From assembly GCA_036267355.1 (NCBI GenBank), contig DATAWG010000082.1:62001-126000 (forward strand): a DNA stretch of 64,000 nucleotides. Reading direction: 5' to 3'. A program made the translations under genes and the position numbers. Source of the stretch: Pirellulales bacterium. Its GTDB lineage: Bacteria > Planctomycetota > Planctomycetia > Pirellulales > DATAWG01. The notes under the pieces were generated by a model. That model was not told the DNA's origin and did not search any database. It saw only the letters and a list, made by a program, of their open reading frames with translations. Positions 53,271-62,329 of the stretch are shown here, one piece after another (the first letter of the stretch is position 1; each line of letters begins with the position of its first letter).

Positions 53271-54362
53271 TCAGCCTTGATAGCCGGCGCGGATGTCGTC
53301 GTAGGAACGGAGCTCGTAGCCGATGCCGACGAAATCGAGCACGCGCGTCAGTGCCCGCAGGGCAACGCCCATGCCGTCGGGTCCGCTTGCGCCGCCGTAT
53401 TGACCGCCCGACTTCAGATGCGGCTCGAGTTCCAGGAAAACGCCCGGAATTCCTCGGCGCCGCAATCGCTTTTCCAGCGCCGGGATCGATTCGCTGAAGT
53501 CGCGGAGAATCTCTTCGTAGCCGCTGTTGCCCATTCCGACCGGAACGAAATTGCGCAGCGATGCTTCGTCGACCGGCGCGCTGCGGGCCGAGGCCGCGCG
53601 AGTCTTGCTCTTCGTTGCCGACGAGCCTTTTGGCGCGCCATTCGCCCCCCACTTCTTAGCTGGCCGGCTGCGGCGAACCGCGCGATAGTCTTTGACGTGC
53701 ATCCAGCCAAGTGCCGGCTTCATCGCCAAGTAATGGACAAACACCTCGCTCGTGGAAAAGCCCTGGCAGACGAGATTTGCCGCGTCGAACACCAACACCA
53801 GCGCCGGATGGTTCACCTGCCGATGGATCTCGGCGAGGATCAAGCCGTCGCGGCCGACCAGATTCGCTTCGACTTCCAATCCGAACGTCAGATCGGAGCG
53901 ATGGCACATTTCGGCGATCTGGCCGATCTGATCGACGGCCTGCGCTAAATGTTTCCGCGGATCGTCGGCGGCCGGCGGATAAAACGAAAATCCGCGGATC
54001 AGTTTGGTTTCGAAGGCGTGGGCCAATTCGCAGGCCCGGCGCACTTCCTTGGCCAAATAGCGATCGAAAGGGACATAGCGATTCTGCGTGCCATCGTCGA
54101 TATCCAGCAGTTTCACCTTGCCGATCGGCGAACCGATCGATGCGACGCTGAGATCGTATTCGTCTTCCTGATGCCGGATTTTCTGGATTTCTGCGGTCGT
54201 GAGCTGCAAGACATTCTTGACGCCGCGGCCGGCGTCGATCGCACGCAAGCTGTAGTAGTGCAACCCCAGGGCCGCAAACGGAGCGAATTGCTCGACGGCC
54301 GTCTTGTGATAAGCGGCTTCGTCGGCGAATCCGCTGAGAATGACTTGGGGTTTGTCAGCCAT
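53271..54362 (-). CDS. sugar phosphate isomerase/epimerase-like TIM-barrel protein
   Basis: A 363-aa protein of the xylose isomerase-like/AP endonuclease 2 superfamily. Barrel strands are seen in ILSGFADEAAYHKTAVEQF, LVLVFDAANLVCQG, ALGWMHVKDY and GVFLELEPHLKSGG; metal-ligand type Glu, Asp and His residues are spread over these. A low-complexity insert (about 236-268, e.g. KSKTRAASARSAP) interrupts the barrel. Members of this family isomerise or epimerise sugars, including in planctomycete polysaccharide degradation; the substrate here is unknown. The start is the ATG at 54362 (MADKPQ); the upstream frame is repeat sequence. The upstream side is a repeat array. Confidence 0.88.
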   Translation of the reverse strand: MADKPQVILSGFADEAAYHKTAVEQFAPFAALGLHYYSLRAIDAGRGVKNVLQLTTAEIQKIRHQEDEYDLSVASIGSPIGKVKLLDIDDGTQNRYVPFDRYLAKEVRRACELAHAFETKLIRGFSFYPPAADDPRKHLAQAVDQIGQIAEMCHRSDLTFGLEVEANLVGRDGLILAEIHRQVNHPALVLVFDAANLVCQGFSTSEVFVHYLAMKPALGWMHVKDYRAVRRSRPAKKWGANGAPKGSSATKSKTRAASARSAPVDEASLRNFVPVGMGNSGYEEILRDFSESIPALEKRLRRRGIPGVFLELEPHLKSGGQYGGASGPDGMGVALRALTRVLDFVGIGYELRSYDDIRAGYQG

Positions 54363-54474
54363 GCGCAATCGGGCCTCCGGTGGAGATCGACGAGTTAGGG
54401 AGAATCGGTGAGGCACTATTGTGGAGCGACACCGCGCGACACGCAAGGGAGGCAAGCGGTAGACCGGTAGGGCC

Positions 54475-54513
54475 CGGCCGAAAAACAGTTTCTCCACAGA
54501 CCCCTCTCCCCTT
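54475..54513. repeat. truncated family A element, copy 4
   Basis: Left end CGGCCGAAAAACAG and the start of the core (CCCCTCTCCCCTTT), then lost where the 234-bp array begins at 54521. The right half is absent. Confidence 0.75.
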
Positions 54514-54520
54514 TCAATGG

Positions 54521-55215
54521 TAGCAGCCACACTCCGTGTGCCGGCTGGCCCGCTCTTTGCGCAACCCGCCGCGGAGCGCAGACGGCACACGGAGTGTGCC
54601 TGCTACGTTGGTTGCGGCCCAAGGCCGCTCTGGTGTGCCGATGGCTCTGCCAATGGCACTCTCGCGGAGCTCCAAAACTTCTCCGCAGGTTATGGAGAAG
54701 TTCATCGGTAAGAAGCGAACATTCGCAATCTTTGCCCGGCGAGACGGCCCAATGTAGCAGGCACACTCCGTGTGCCGTCTGCCCCGCTCTTTGCGCAACC
54801 CGCCGCGGAGCGCAGACGGCACACGGAGTGTGCCTGCTACGTTGGTTGCGGCCAAAGGCCGCTCTGGTGTGCCGATGGCTCTGCCAATGGCACACTCGCG
54901 GAATTCCAAAGCCTCTCCGCAGGTTATGGAGAAGTTCATCGGTAAAAAGCGAACGTTCGCAATCTTTGCCCGGCGAGACGGCCCAATGTAGCAGGCACAC
55001 TCCGTGTGCCGTCTGCCCCGCTCTGTGCGCAACCCGCCGCGGAGCGCAGACGGGAGAAATACATCAGGAAGATACGAACGTTCGAAATCTTTGCCCGGCG
55101 AGGCGGCTCAATGTAGCAGGCACACTCCGTGTGCCGTCTGCGCCGCTCTGTGCGCAATCCGCCGCGGAGCGCAGACGGCACACGGAGTGTGCCTGCTACG
55201 TTGGTTGCGGCCGAT
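54521..55215. repeat. 234-bp tandem repeat array with embedded family B palindrome
   Basis: Each unit starts TAGCAGGCACACTCCGTGTG. Units begin at 54521, 54755, 54989 and 55114. The first two are full 234-bp units differing by about a dozen bases by eye. The third is 125 bp, having lost the inner part and the right palindrome arm. The fourth is a partial copy fading out near 55215. Each full unit has the family B palindrome (about 86 bp), then GTTGGTTGCGGCC, and a hairpin ACTTCTCC...GGAGAAGT (unit 1). The minus-strand and plus-strand open frames in it are repeat artefacts (234 is divisible by three). Confidence 0.85.
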
Positions 55216-55256
55216 GGCCGCTCTGGTGGGCCACGGGCTCTGCCAGCCTCGGTGGC

Positions 55257-55285
55257 CGCCTCGCTTACGCTTCGGGCTAGTGTGG
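55257..55285. repeat. half REP-like unit, family C
   Basis: CCGCCTCGCTTACGCTTCGG then GCTAGTGTGG. One arm only, at the right border of the 234-bp array. Confidence 0.6.
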
Positions 55286-55385
55286 GGCACTGAATAATCC
55301 GGGCTAGCATTCGCAATTGGCGGCTGGTTTCAAAGCCACGGAACTCGCCTTGCCTTTTTCTGGATCGTGCGGGAGGATGCCCGCC

Positions 55386-56210
55386 ATGCCTTACATCACT
55401 CGACATCGGCTGGTACCAGCCGAATCTCGCCGCCATTGGCAACGCCTTGCGTTACCGATCTTATTCGCAATTACGGTCTTATGTGTTTCGTTGGGCACGA
55501 TTTGCAATCGCGCAACCCGTCAGAGAAACGCAGTCAAGATCATTGAAAAGGCAGGCGGCAAGGTTTGGTACGACTACCAGGTTGCCGAAGAAGGTCCCTT
55601 TGGCGGGGCGGCGGGTCCGGCCACCGCTCCAACTTGGCTCAGAAATTGGATCGGCGTCGACTATTGTGCCACGGCGATCGGCGTTGTGCTAACGGATGAA
55701 GATGGAGTCAGCAAGAACGTATTTCGCGCGATCGGCGACTTGCCGCATTTGCGAACGGTCAGCTTATCGGGAATGGCAGTCACGGATTCGACGTTGTTGA
55801 ACCTTCGAGATTTGGGCGATCTTCGAGAATTGACGATCTCCGATTCCTCGGTCAGCGATGCGGGGTGGAAACCTCTTGAACAATTGACTCGCCTAGAATT
55901 CTTGACCTTGGACGGCTCCAATGTCGACGACGCTGCATTGTCGCACATCAAAGGTTTGACACATTTGAAGGATTTGAAGCTCTTCACGACCGGCGGAGTC
56001 ACGGACGCCGGTTTGAGCGATCTGCAGCGCCTTTCTCGACTCATGCACCTCACGCTATATTCGAGTGATAAGATAACGGATGCCGGAATGCAGTACATCA
56101 AACGCTTGCCTCGCTTGACACTGCTTGACATCGCGATGACCGGCGTCAGCGAAGCCGGCGTGCGCGACCTGAAAGAGGATTTGCCAACGCTGCGGATAAT
56201 TCGCCGGTAG
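55386..56210 (+). CDS. membrane-anchored leucine-rich repeat protein
   Basis: A 274-aa protein. A membrane segment at about 20-40 (RLALPILFAITVLCVSLGTI) is followed by five or six LRR units of the planctomycete type (e.g. LPHLRTVSLSGMAVTDSTL, LGDLRELTISDSSVSDAG, LTRLEFLTLDGSNVDDAAL, LTHLKDLKLFTTGGVTDAG). LRRs mediate protein contact; the target is not known. The ATG at 55386 is preferred because GGGAGG lies 9 bases upstream; an ATG at 55377 is too close to it. The gene is followed by a possible tiny membrane peptide gene. Confidence 0.85.
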   Translation: MPYITRHRLVPAESRRHWQRLALPILFAITVLCVSLGTICNRATRQRNAVKIIEKAGGKVWYDYQVAEEGPFGGAAGPATAPTWLRNWIGVDYCATAIGVVLTDEDGVSKNVFRAIGDLPHLRTVSLSGMAVTDSTLLNLRDLGDLRELTISDSSVSDAGWKPLEQLTRLEFLTLDGSNVDDAALSHIKGLTHLKDLKLFTTGGVTDAGLSDLQRLSRLMHLTLYSSDKITDAGMQYIKRLPRLTLLDIAMTGVSEAGVRDLKEDLPTLRIIRR

Positions 56211-56224
56211 CGGAGGCGGGCAGC

Positions 56225-56293
56225 ATGAGCTTGTTGCTTTCCTTCGCTCTCGACATTGCGATTGGGCTGCTGCTGAAGTGGGTGCGTGATTGA
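56225..56293 (+). CDS. possible 22-aa membrane peptide
   Basis: MSLLLSFALDIAIGLLLKWVRD: one hydrophobic helix ending in charged residues. GGAGG lies 8 bases before the ATG, and it starts 14 bases after the stop of the leucine-rich repeat gene. Ribosome-binding site, spacing and composition are consistent with a real small membrane protein, but at this length chance cannot be excluded. Confidence 0.4.
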   Translation: MSLLLSFALDIAIGLLLKWVRD

Positions 56294-56338
56294 GCGGCAA
56301 TCGCCTCCGCCGAAATCGCTGAACGAGAAAACCGGCAA

Positions 56339-57403
56339 TTATCGAGGTTTGGCCGCGGCTGTCTCCGCGGGATCACCATGCAGCACCTTTTCGGTCCTGG
56401 CGGTGACTATCCTTCCGGCTTGATCCAATGCCGAGACCTCGACGGTGTAGATTCCGGGCGGCAGGTCAAACAGTTCCCAGTTTCCCGTCCAGACGTCGAA
56501 GCCGGAGCCGTCGAGCGTCTTGCGGTTTCCAGCGGTCGTTTTCCGCACCTTGCCGTTGCCGTCCAAGAGTTTGCCTTCGAACTTCGCCACGGCTTTATCG
56601 ATGGTCGGCGAAATGCAAACGGCGCCATAGAGCCAGCCGTAATTTCCCGATTTCGTCAAGCTCATTGGCAGCAGCGCTTTGCCGAACGGCTTGAGGTCGC
56701 CGGGCTCGATTTTGTCGACGAGCCTCACTCGCCCGAAGGCTGAAGGCGTGGCCACGTTGTCAGGTGAGGAATAGACGAACGTGCGATCGGCCCGCGGGCC
56801 GCCGTCGCTGCTGCATAGTTCGCAGTCGATGCCGATTATTTCATCGGCCTTGGCTTTGAACTCCGGGAAGTTTGCCCAGGGCAACTTGAATTCGGCGGTC
56901 CAGCCCCAGGGCGTTTTCTCACCGGCGATTTCGACGCCGTGCAGCCTGAGGCCTTTGAAAGCCGGCAAGTCGCGCACCGCCCAACGAGGCTTGATGTCGG
57001 TCTTGGTGAAGGGGGTCCAGAACATGTGGAGCGAGCCGGGGCCGAATTGCGGTCCGCCGAGTTTGTCGCCACGGCGAGTGTCGAGATAGAATTCGACCGC
57101 GTCGCCGTCCCAGATCGCCGATCCGAAATGGGCCGGATGCTGATCGAGACAGCGAAGGCCGACGTAGAGATTGTCGTCGTCCCAGAGAAACAGGAATTCC
57201 CCTCCCCGGTTCGCGAAGTCGGGATGTCCGATATTGACCGGCGTGACGAACGCCCTATCCCAATCGTCGAGCTTGCCGTCCATCTTGACCGGCTTCGTGG
57301 CTTTCGGAATCAGGCCGACAATCGGCTTCTGCTGAGCGAACACGGCAGAAGAAACCGAGTTCAACAACACGGCGATCAACAGGCCCGCGCGCGGGAGATT
57401 CAT
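56339..57403 (-). CDS. exported protein with a carbohydrate-binding (CBM9-like) domain
   Basis: A 354-aa secreted protein. The signal peptide is MNLPRAGLLIAVLLNSVSSAVFA. The body matches a CBM9-like/DUF1083-type beta-sandwich: VKMDGKLDDWDRA, then FLFLWDDDNLYVGLRCLDQHP, DGDAVEFYLDTRRG, and GWTAEFKLPWANF. These bind or accompany carbohydrate-active enzymes; no catalytic module is present. The C-terminal 120 residues form a separate beta domain (DLPPGIYTVEVSALDQAGRIV). The start is the ATG at 57403; the longer frame upstream is low-quality sequence plus a family A repeat. Located convergently with the small membrane peptide region and downstream of the PEP-CTERM gene on the same strand. Confidence 0.85.
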   Translation of the reverse strand: MNLPRAGLLIAVLLNSVSSAVFAQQKPIVGLIPKATKPVKMDGKLDDWDRAFVTPVNIGHPDFANRGGEFLFLWDDDNLYVGLRCLDQHPAHFGSAIWDGDAVEFYLDTRRGDKLGGPQFGPGSLHMFWTPFTKTDIKPRWAVRDLPAFKGLRLHGVEIAGEKTPWGWTAEFKLPWANFPEFKAKADEIIGIDCELCSSDGGPRADRTFVYSSPDNVATPSAFGRVRLVDKIEPGDLKPFGKALLPMSLTKSGNYGWLYGAVCISPTIDKAVAKFEGKLLDGNGKVRKTTAGNRKTLDGSGFDVWTGNWELFDLPPGIYTVEVSALDQAGRIVTARTEKVLHGDPAETAAAKPR

Positions 57404-57725
57404 GTCGCGGCTCCGAAAAGCAGGGATGCGCAGCTTCGCCGCATCGTAGCCAGCAAAGCAGCACGCTGCAACCCAACCGGCTCCTCGCCGCTCCTCGCTC
57501 GTCGTTGCTTCTCGTGTACGCCCGTCATGTTGGACACGCAATGTCTCGGGCGTCGGGCTACCGGTGGTGTGTCGCTGCCGCAGGGAGCCAGTGCCCACGG
57601 CGAGTCGCCATCTTGCACGCACGGCCGCGTCGAGAAGCGGGGCAGTTTGCCGAAAACGTTTTCGAGCACAATGTCGCCTTCCCGCGATTCTTTTGCTGGT
57701 GAGGTCTCGTGCGAGGCAAGTTGGC

Positions 57726-57819
57726 ACGGCCGAAAAATAAGTTCCGCTGTTCAAACCCCTCACGCTGCCCTTTCCCGCAAGGGAAGAGGGGTCGGTGGAG
57801 AAGTTATTTTTCGGCCGAG
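57726..57819. repeat. family A palindromic element, copy 5, directly after the PEP-CTERM gene
   Basis: CGGCCGAAAAATAAG (left) and TTATTTTTCGGCCGAG (right) around CCTTTCCCGCAAGGGAAGAG. On the minus strand it begins 2 bases beyond the stop codon at 57822-57824. The rest of the 57404-57821 gap shows no gene. Confidence 0.85.
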
Positions 57820-57821
57820 CC

Positions 57822-59801
57822 TTAGGTCGGAAGAAGTCGACGCGTAAACCCCGCCCAAACTGCCAGTCCGGCAACGGCAAGCGCGGCCAGCAACAGCGTC
57901 GGGGGTTCGGGCACTACGGCGAACTCGCTGTTGTGATTCAGCACTGCCCACGCATCCTGGTCCGTTGGATCGACGCCCCAGGCGCCGAGGATCTCGTTTA
58001 GTTGCGCATTGCTCAAGCTTCCGATCGTCGCCGCCGTCCACGGCGCACCATAATCCTCAGTCATTAGCAATGGATAACTAGAATTGCCATCGAGACTATT
58101 GAGAAATGCGACAAACGAGCCCACGTAGCTTGGCGTCGAGTTGGCTGATGTAACGATTCCGCCGGTATCGCCGGTGTTGGCATGTTGCCACTCGGCGATA
58201 CCGTTTCCACCACCGTTTGGATTGAGCCAAGCCAGGTAGACGCCTCCGGCGGCTGCCGTCGTCGCCTCACTGGAACCGAGGGTCGCGGGATCGAACGTCA
58301 GTTGCAACACGAATGGATCGGATTGCACTGGTCCGTCGGTCGGGCTTCCCGTCGCGGCCGAGGCCATGCCGTAGAGATTCACGACGTCGCTGATCAACGG
58401 GGATGCCGGCGAACCACCTTCAGACATGGGGGTTTCGGCGAGTGTGCGGTTTCGCCAGGTCATCGACACGCTCGCAGCATCGTTGGCCGTGAACGAGCCG
58501 GAGTTGTTTCCTGCCAATATCGTCGCGACGGTGTTTTCGATCGGACCGCCGACGGTGGTGCCGCTGGTCTGCGATGCCACCTGCGTGGATACCCCGGCGT
58601 AGCTGCCGCCGACTGCGTAGGAATAGCTGAGCACCGTGCCGCCGAAGGTTCCGCTTCCGGAATTGTCGATGGTTGCGGCGCCTGGGCCCGGGCCGGGGGC
58701 GAATGCGACGCCTGAAAATCCGGAATCGCCGGTGGCGGTGGCGAGGGTGATCGGCGCGCCGAAACTGCCAGTGCCGGAGGTGCCGGAGTCGAATGTGAAC
58801 AGGTCTTTTACAAGCGAATTATCGGGGGCCCAGCCGGCTGCGGCGCTGCTGCCCGTCGTGGCATACAGCGTAACGGTGTTGCCCGTCTGAATGCCGGTGA
58901 GACCGACGAATGAACCGCCGAGGCTGGCGACGTTGGTCCATGTTGCGGCGCTGCTGCTGTAGGTCCATTCTTGCAGGCCGACGGTCGCATCGGCGACGAA
59001 CATCGTGTTCGGGCTGGTGAAGAAAAAGGCATAGGTGTTCGGGGCGGTGGTCGCCGTCATGCCGGGGAGCATCGTGCCGGTCGGTTTGCCGCTCGCGGGC
59101 TCGGCGGGCGAAAACTGTTCGACGCCCAGGTCCGTCTTATTCGAGGAAGCAAGCAGTTCATTCACGCCCGTCGGCGAGACGGCGGCGGGAACGATCGATA
59201 GCGAGCGCAAATTCGAAGCGTCGATATTTTTAGTGGAGAGCGCCGTGGAATCGCTTGAACCAAGCGTGGTGTAGACAAGCCCGTTCGGACCGGCGATCCA
59301 AACTTCGTTGCCGTCGTCGGAAGTGGCGCTGCGCGTGTTGTTGCCGCCGAGCGCGTCGGTCGTGGTCGTGGTGTCGATGCTGCCGGCGTTGTTGATCAGC
59401 CCGACGGTGGATTCGCCCTGCGTGGTTCCGCCGACACCCACGTCGTATCCGGCGCCCACTAGGAATTGCCCATTCGCCGAAAGCGACAGTTCGCCTTCGG
59501 ATGCGGCGGTTCCTCCGAGGGTGAGCGGGTTGTTCGAACCGCTGGCGGCTGTCGGCAGCGCCAATTGTTGCACCGAGGCGCCCGACGTGCTGATTTCGTC
59601 GAGAAACGCGGCGGTGCCTTTATTCGTGAGTGCGGTGCCGCTGCCTGTGGCGCCGATCTGCGTGACGACCAAATCGCCGACGCTGAATTCGGTGCTCCAA
59701 GCCGCCCGCTCTTGCGACGCTAAAACGACAGCAAACAACGTCGCAACGGACGCTACGTGCGCCGCGGAAGCAATAGCTCGAGTTTTGCGAATCGGAGTCA
59801 T
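57822..59801 (-). CDS. PEP-CTERM sorting-domain protein
   Basis: A 659-aa exported protein. N-terminal signal (about 10-30, AIASAAHVASVATLFAVVLA). A long, Gly/Ser/Thr/Ala-rich body lies between, with beta-propeller-like repeats (e.g. VWIAGPNGLVYTTLGSSDS, TMFVADATVGLQEWTY). At the C-terminus a PEP-CTERM anchor: VPEPPTLLLAALAVAGLAV followed by basic residues (about 632-655). PEP-CTERM proteins are processed by exosortase and presented in the exopolysaccharide layer; no exosortase gene is in the window. Low-complexity content limits a more exact call. The ATG at 59801 begins a normal signal sequence. The stop codon lies in the end of a family A repeat. Confidence 0.9.
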   Translation of the reverse strand: MTPIRKTRAIASAAHVASVATLFAVVLASQERAAWSTEFSVGDLVVTQIGATGSGTALTNKGTAAFLDEISTSGASVQQLALPTAASGSNNPLTLGGTAASEGELSLSANGQFLVGAGYDVGVGGTTQGESTVGLINNAGSIDTTTTTDALGGNNTRSATSDDGNEVWIAGPNGLVYTTLGSSDSTALSTKNIDASNLRSLSIVPAAVSPTGVNELLASSNKTDLGVEQFSPAEPASGKPTGTMLPGMTATTAPNTYAFFFTSPNTMFVADATVGLQEWTYSSSAATWTNVASLGGSFVGLTGIQTGNTVTLYATTGSSAAAGWAPDNSLVKDLFTFDSGTSGTGSFGAPITLATATGDSGFSGVAFAPGPGPGAATIDNSGSGTFGGTVLSYSYAVGGSYAGVSTQVASQTSGTTVGGPIENTVATILAGNNSGSFTANDAASVSMTWRNRTLAETPMSEGGSPASPLISDVVNLYGMASAATGSPTDGPVQSDPFVLQLTFDPATLGSSEATTAAAGGVYLAWLNPNGGGNGIAEWQHANTGDTGGIVTSANSTPSYVGSFVAFLNSLDGNSSYPLLMTEDYGAPWTAATIGSLSNAQLNEILGAWGVDPTDQDAWAVLNHNSEFAVVPEPPTLLLAALAVAGLAVWAGFTRRLLPT

Positions 59802-60047
59802 TAGCCCTCGCTCGATGCGGTTGGCTGAACGGCGCCGCCCGGCGGGGGCGCAACGGTTTCCCGGTTCGAGCCGACAATACACCTTCCCCCGCCCTGAAAG
59901 AATTGCCGACCGCGAGGTCGATTATACTCGCTCGCCGCACGCAATTGTCTACGGTGCCATTTTTTTTCGAGACAACTCGCTCGATCGAGATCTGCCAGTC
60001 GCGGGGCATGCGTCGATCGTCACACGGCGTCGGCTTATACTTGCGCC

Positions 60048-62027
60048 ATGGCAACGATTTTCGACGCTCTGACCGCCGCGCTGCGCCACCATCGCGAAGG
60101 CCGCCTGCGGGCAGCCGAGCAAATCTATCGGCAGATTCTTGCGGTCGAACCGAATCAACCCGAGGCGTGGCATTTGCTCGGCGTCGTTGCCCACCAAGCC
60201 GGCAATCACGCGATCGCGGCGGAATACATCGCCCGCGCGATCGGATTGAACGGTTCCGACGCGGCGATGCACAACAACCTGGGCGAAGCCCTCATTGCAC
60301 TACGTCGGTTTTCCGAATCGGTCGAGCCCTACCGCCGGGCGATCGAGCTCAAGCCCGACTTTGCCGAGGCGCACAGCAATCTCGGCAACGCGCTGAAGGA
60401 ACTCGGAAGAATCGACGAAGCGATTGCCAGCTACGGGCATGCTCTCCGGCTAAAGCCCGATTTCGCGGAAGCCCATTTCAATCTCGGCAACGCGGTGCGC
60501 GGACAAGGCACGCTTGAGGAAGCCGCCGGCTGCTACCGGCGCGCCATCGGATTCAAGCCCGGCTACGCCGAGGCGCATAGCAACCTTGGAAATGTCTTGA
60601 CGATTCAGCGGAAGTGGGACGAAGCGGCGTCCTGCTTCCGGATTGCCGCCGAACTCCGGCCCGACTACGCCGAGCCACACAACAACTTGGGAAATATCCT
60701 CCGCGAACAAGGCAATTTGCCGGAAGCAGTCGCCCATTTCCGTCGGGCCGTGGAATTGAACCCCCGTTTTGTGAAGGCACACTACAACCTGGCCACCGCA
60801 CTCGCGGAACAGGGCACGCTTGAGGAAGCCGCCGGCTGCTATCGCTATGTCGTGCAATTGCGGCCAGACCATGCCGAGGCCCACAATAATCTAGGCAGCG
60901 TGCTGGAAGAAATGGGAGAATTTGCCGGCGCTGAGGCAAGCTTCCGCGCCGCGCTGCGGTCCGATCCGAGATTCGCGCTGGCGCACTATAATCTAGCGGC
61001 GCTGTTGGGTGGCAATCTTCCGCCGGCCGATCTTGCCGGCCAGTCGCAACTATTGGACGATGCCGACCTCACCGTTTGCCAGCAAATGCTGCTGCACTTC
61101 GGCTTGGCCAAAGTGTTCGACGCACGCGGCCAATATACCGCCGCCGCCGAACACCTCACTCGGGCCAACGCGCGGCAGTTGGCCGCGCGCAATGAGAGCG
61201 GACGGGCCTACGATCCGAGCGAATTCGAAACGCTCGTTTCCCAAATGATCGCGGCCTGCCCGCCTGAGTTCTTCGAGCGCGTGCGATCTTGGGGGTCGGC
61301 GAGCGAAACGCCAGTGTTCGTCGTCGGGTTGCCGCGGTCGGGCACGACACTCGTCGAGCAGATTCTTGCCAGCCACCCGCAGGTTTTCGGGGCGGGCGAG
61401 CTGCCGCTGGTGCAGCAAACAATGACCCAGCTTTGCGGGCCGACCGCAAACATCGTCGCAGGCCTGGCACAACTTAGCCGGCAAGCCGCGGGCGAACTTG
61501 CCGCGCGGCATTTAGAGCGGCTTCGCGATTTCGACAGCGAGGCCGTTTGCATCGTCGACAAAATGCCCGGCAACACCTTGTTCCTGGGTCCGTTGGCGGT
61601 TCTGTTTCCCCGCGCGAAGGTGATTCATTGCCGTCGCGACTTGCGCGACGTCGCAGTTTCCTGCTGGATGACCTACTTCGATAAAATCCGCTGGGCCAAC
61701 GATCCGCGGCACATTGCCTCGCGATTCCATCAGTACCAACGGCTGATGGCCCATTGGCGGCAGGTTCTGCCGGCCCCGATGTTGGAGATCGACTACGAAG
61801 AGCTCGTTGCGGATCTAGAGGGCGTCGCTCGACGGCTTGTCGCAGGGTGCGGACTCGATTGGGATCCGGCTTGCTTGGAATTCCATCGGACGAGCCGGCC
61901 GGTGCGAACCGCGAGTGCCGTCCAGGTGCGGCAACCGGTGTTTACCTCTTCGGCCGGCCGGTGGATGCGTTACCAGGAGGCGTTGGCCTCGCTGTTCGAA
62001 GAGCTTCGACGCGGGGCGGCGACCTGA
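60048..62027 (+). CDS. TPR repeat protein fused to a sulfotransferase domain
   Basis: A 659-aa protein. Eight or so tetratricopeptide repeats (about 1-315; e.g. PDFAEAHSNLGNALKELGRIDEAIASY) are followed by a sulfotransferase domain (about 410-650). The PAPS 5'-phosphosulfate loop is VVGLPRSGTTLVEQIL (about 424-440) and the 3'-phosphate region is HCRRDLRDVAVSCW (about 528-541). This layout resembles tyrosyl-protein sulfotransferase relatives; the acceptor (protein or glycan) is not known. It is divergent from the PEP-CTERM gene, with 246 bases between them. TATACT at 59924 and 60036 are possible -10 sites without clear -35 partners. Cytoplasmic by the lack of a signal. Confidence 0.93.
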   Translation: MATIFDALTAALRHHREGRLRAAEQIYRQILAVEPNQPEAWHLLGVVAHQAGNHAIAAEYIARAIGLNGSDAAMHNNLGEALIALRRFSESVEPYRRAIELKPDFAEAHSNLGNALKELGRIDEAIASYGHALRLKPDFAEAHFNLGNAVRGQGTLEEAAGCYRRAIGFKPGYAEAHSNLGNVLTIQRKWDEAASCFRIAAELRPDYAEPHNNLGNILREQGNLPEAVAHFRRAVELNPRFVKAHYNLATALAEQGTLEEAAGCYRYVVQLRPDHAEAHNNLGSVLEEMGEFAGAEASFRAALRSDPRFALAHYNLAALLGGNLPPADLAGQSQLLDDADLTVCQQMLLHFGLAKVFDARGQYTAAAEHLTRANARQLAARNESGRAYDPSEFETLVSQMIAACPPEFFERVRSWGSASETPVFVVGLPRSGTTLVEQILASHPQVFGAGELPLVQQTMTQLCGPTANIVAGLAQLSRQAAGELAARHLERLRDFDSEAVCIVDKMPGNTLFLGPLAVLFPRAKVIHCRRDLRDVAVSCWMTYFDKIRWANDPRHIASRFHQYQRLMAHWRQVLPAPMLEIDYEELVADLEGVARRLVAGCGLDWDPACLEFHRTSRPVRTASAVQVRQPVFTSSAGRWMRYQEALASLFEELRRGAAT

Positions 62028-62329
62028 TCCGGCGAGCGTGAATCGTCAGCGTGCGCGGTGGCCGCGCAGCCGTGGAAAGTCGAAGCGAAGGCCCGCGGCG
62101 GGGCAAAACCGCAACGTCGCTCGGCTGTTTCTCGATCCCCGACAAAAATCGGCAAAATTTTGCTGAACTTTCGCGAGGGTTTGGTTAAGATTCTGCCAGC
62201 GTCTATTTCGACCGGGCGTCGCGGCGAATCTGGCTGATGGTCGCCCGCGGGGGGGAAAATCGATGTCAGAGGGCGTGCTCCGACTGCGCGCCGACTGAAT
62301 TCGGATGGGAATCGAAAATCGAGGATCAC

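Noticed and set aside
54416-55032. Minus-strand ORFs across the 54.5-55 kb array
   Set aside because: They consist of 78-codon repeats read from the 234-bp units and show no protein-family features.
54521-55215. Possible CRISPR array
   Set aside because: Units are 234 bp with no unique spacers, and no cas genes are near.
59902-60047. TATACT boxes before the TPR-sulfotransferase
   Set aside because: Spacing to any -35-like hexamer is wrong (14 bases) or the box is too close to the ATG; kept only as a remark in the gene entry.
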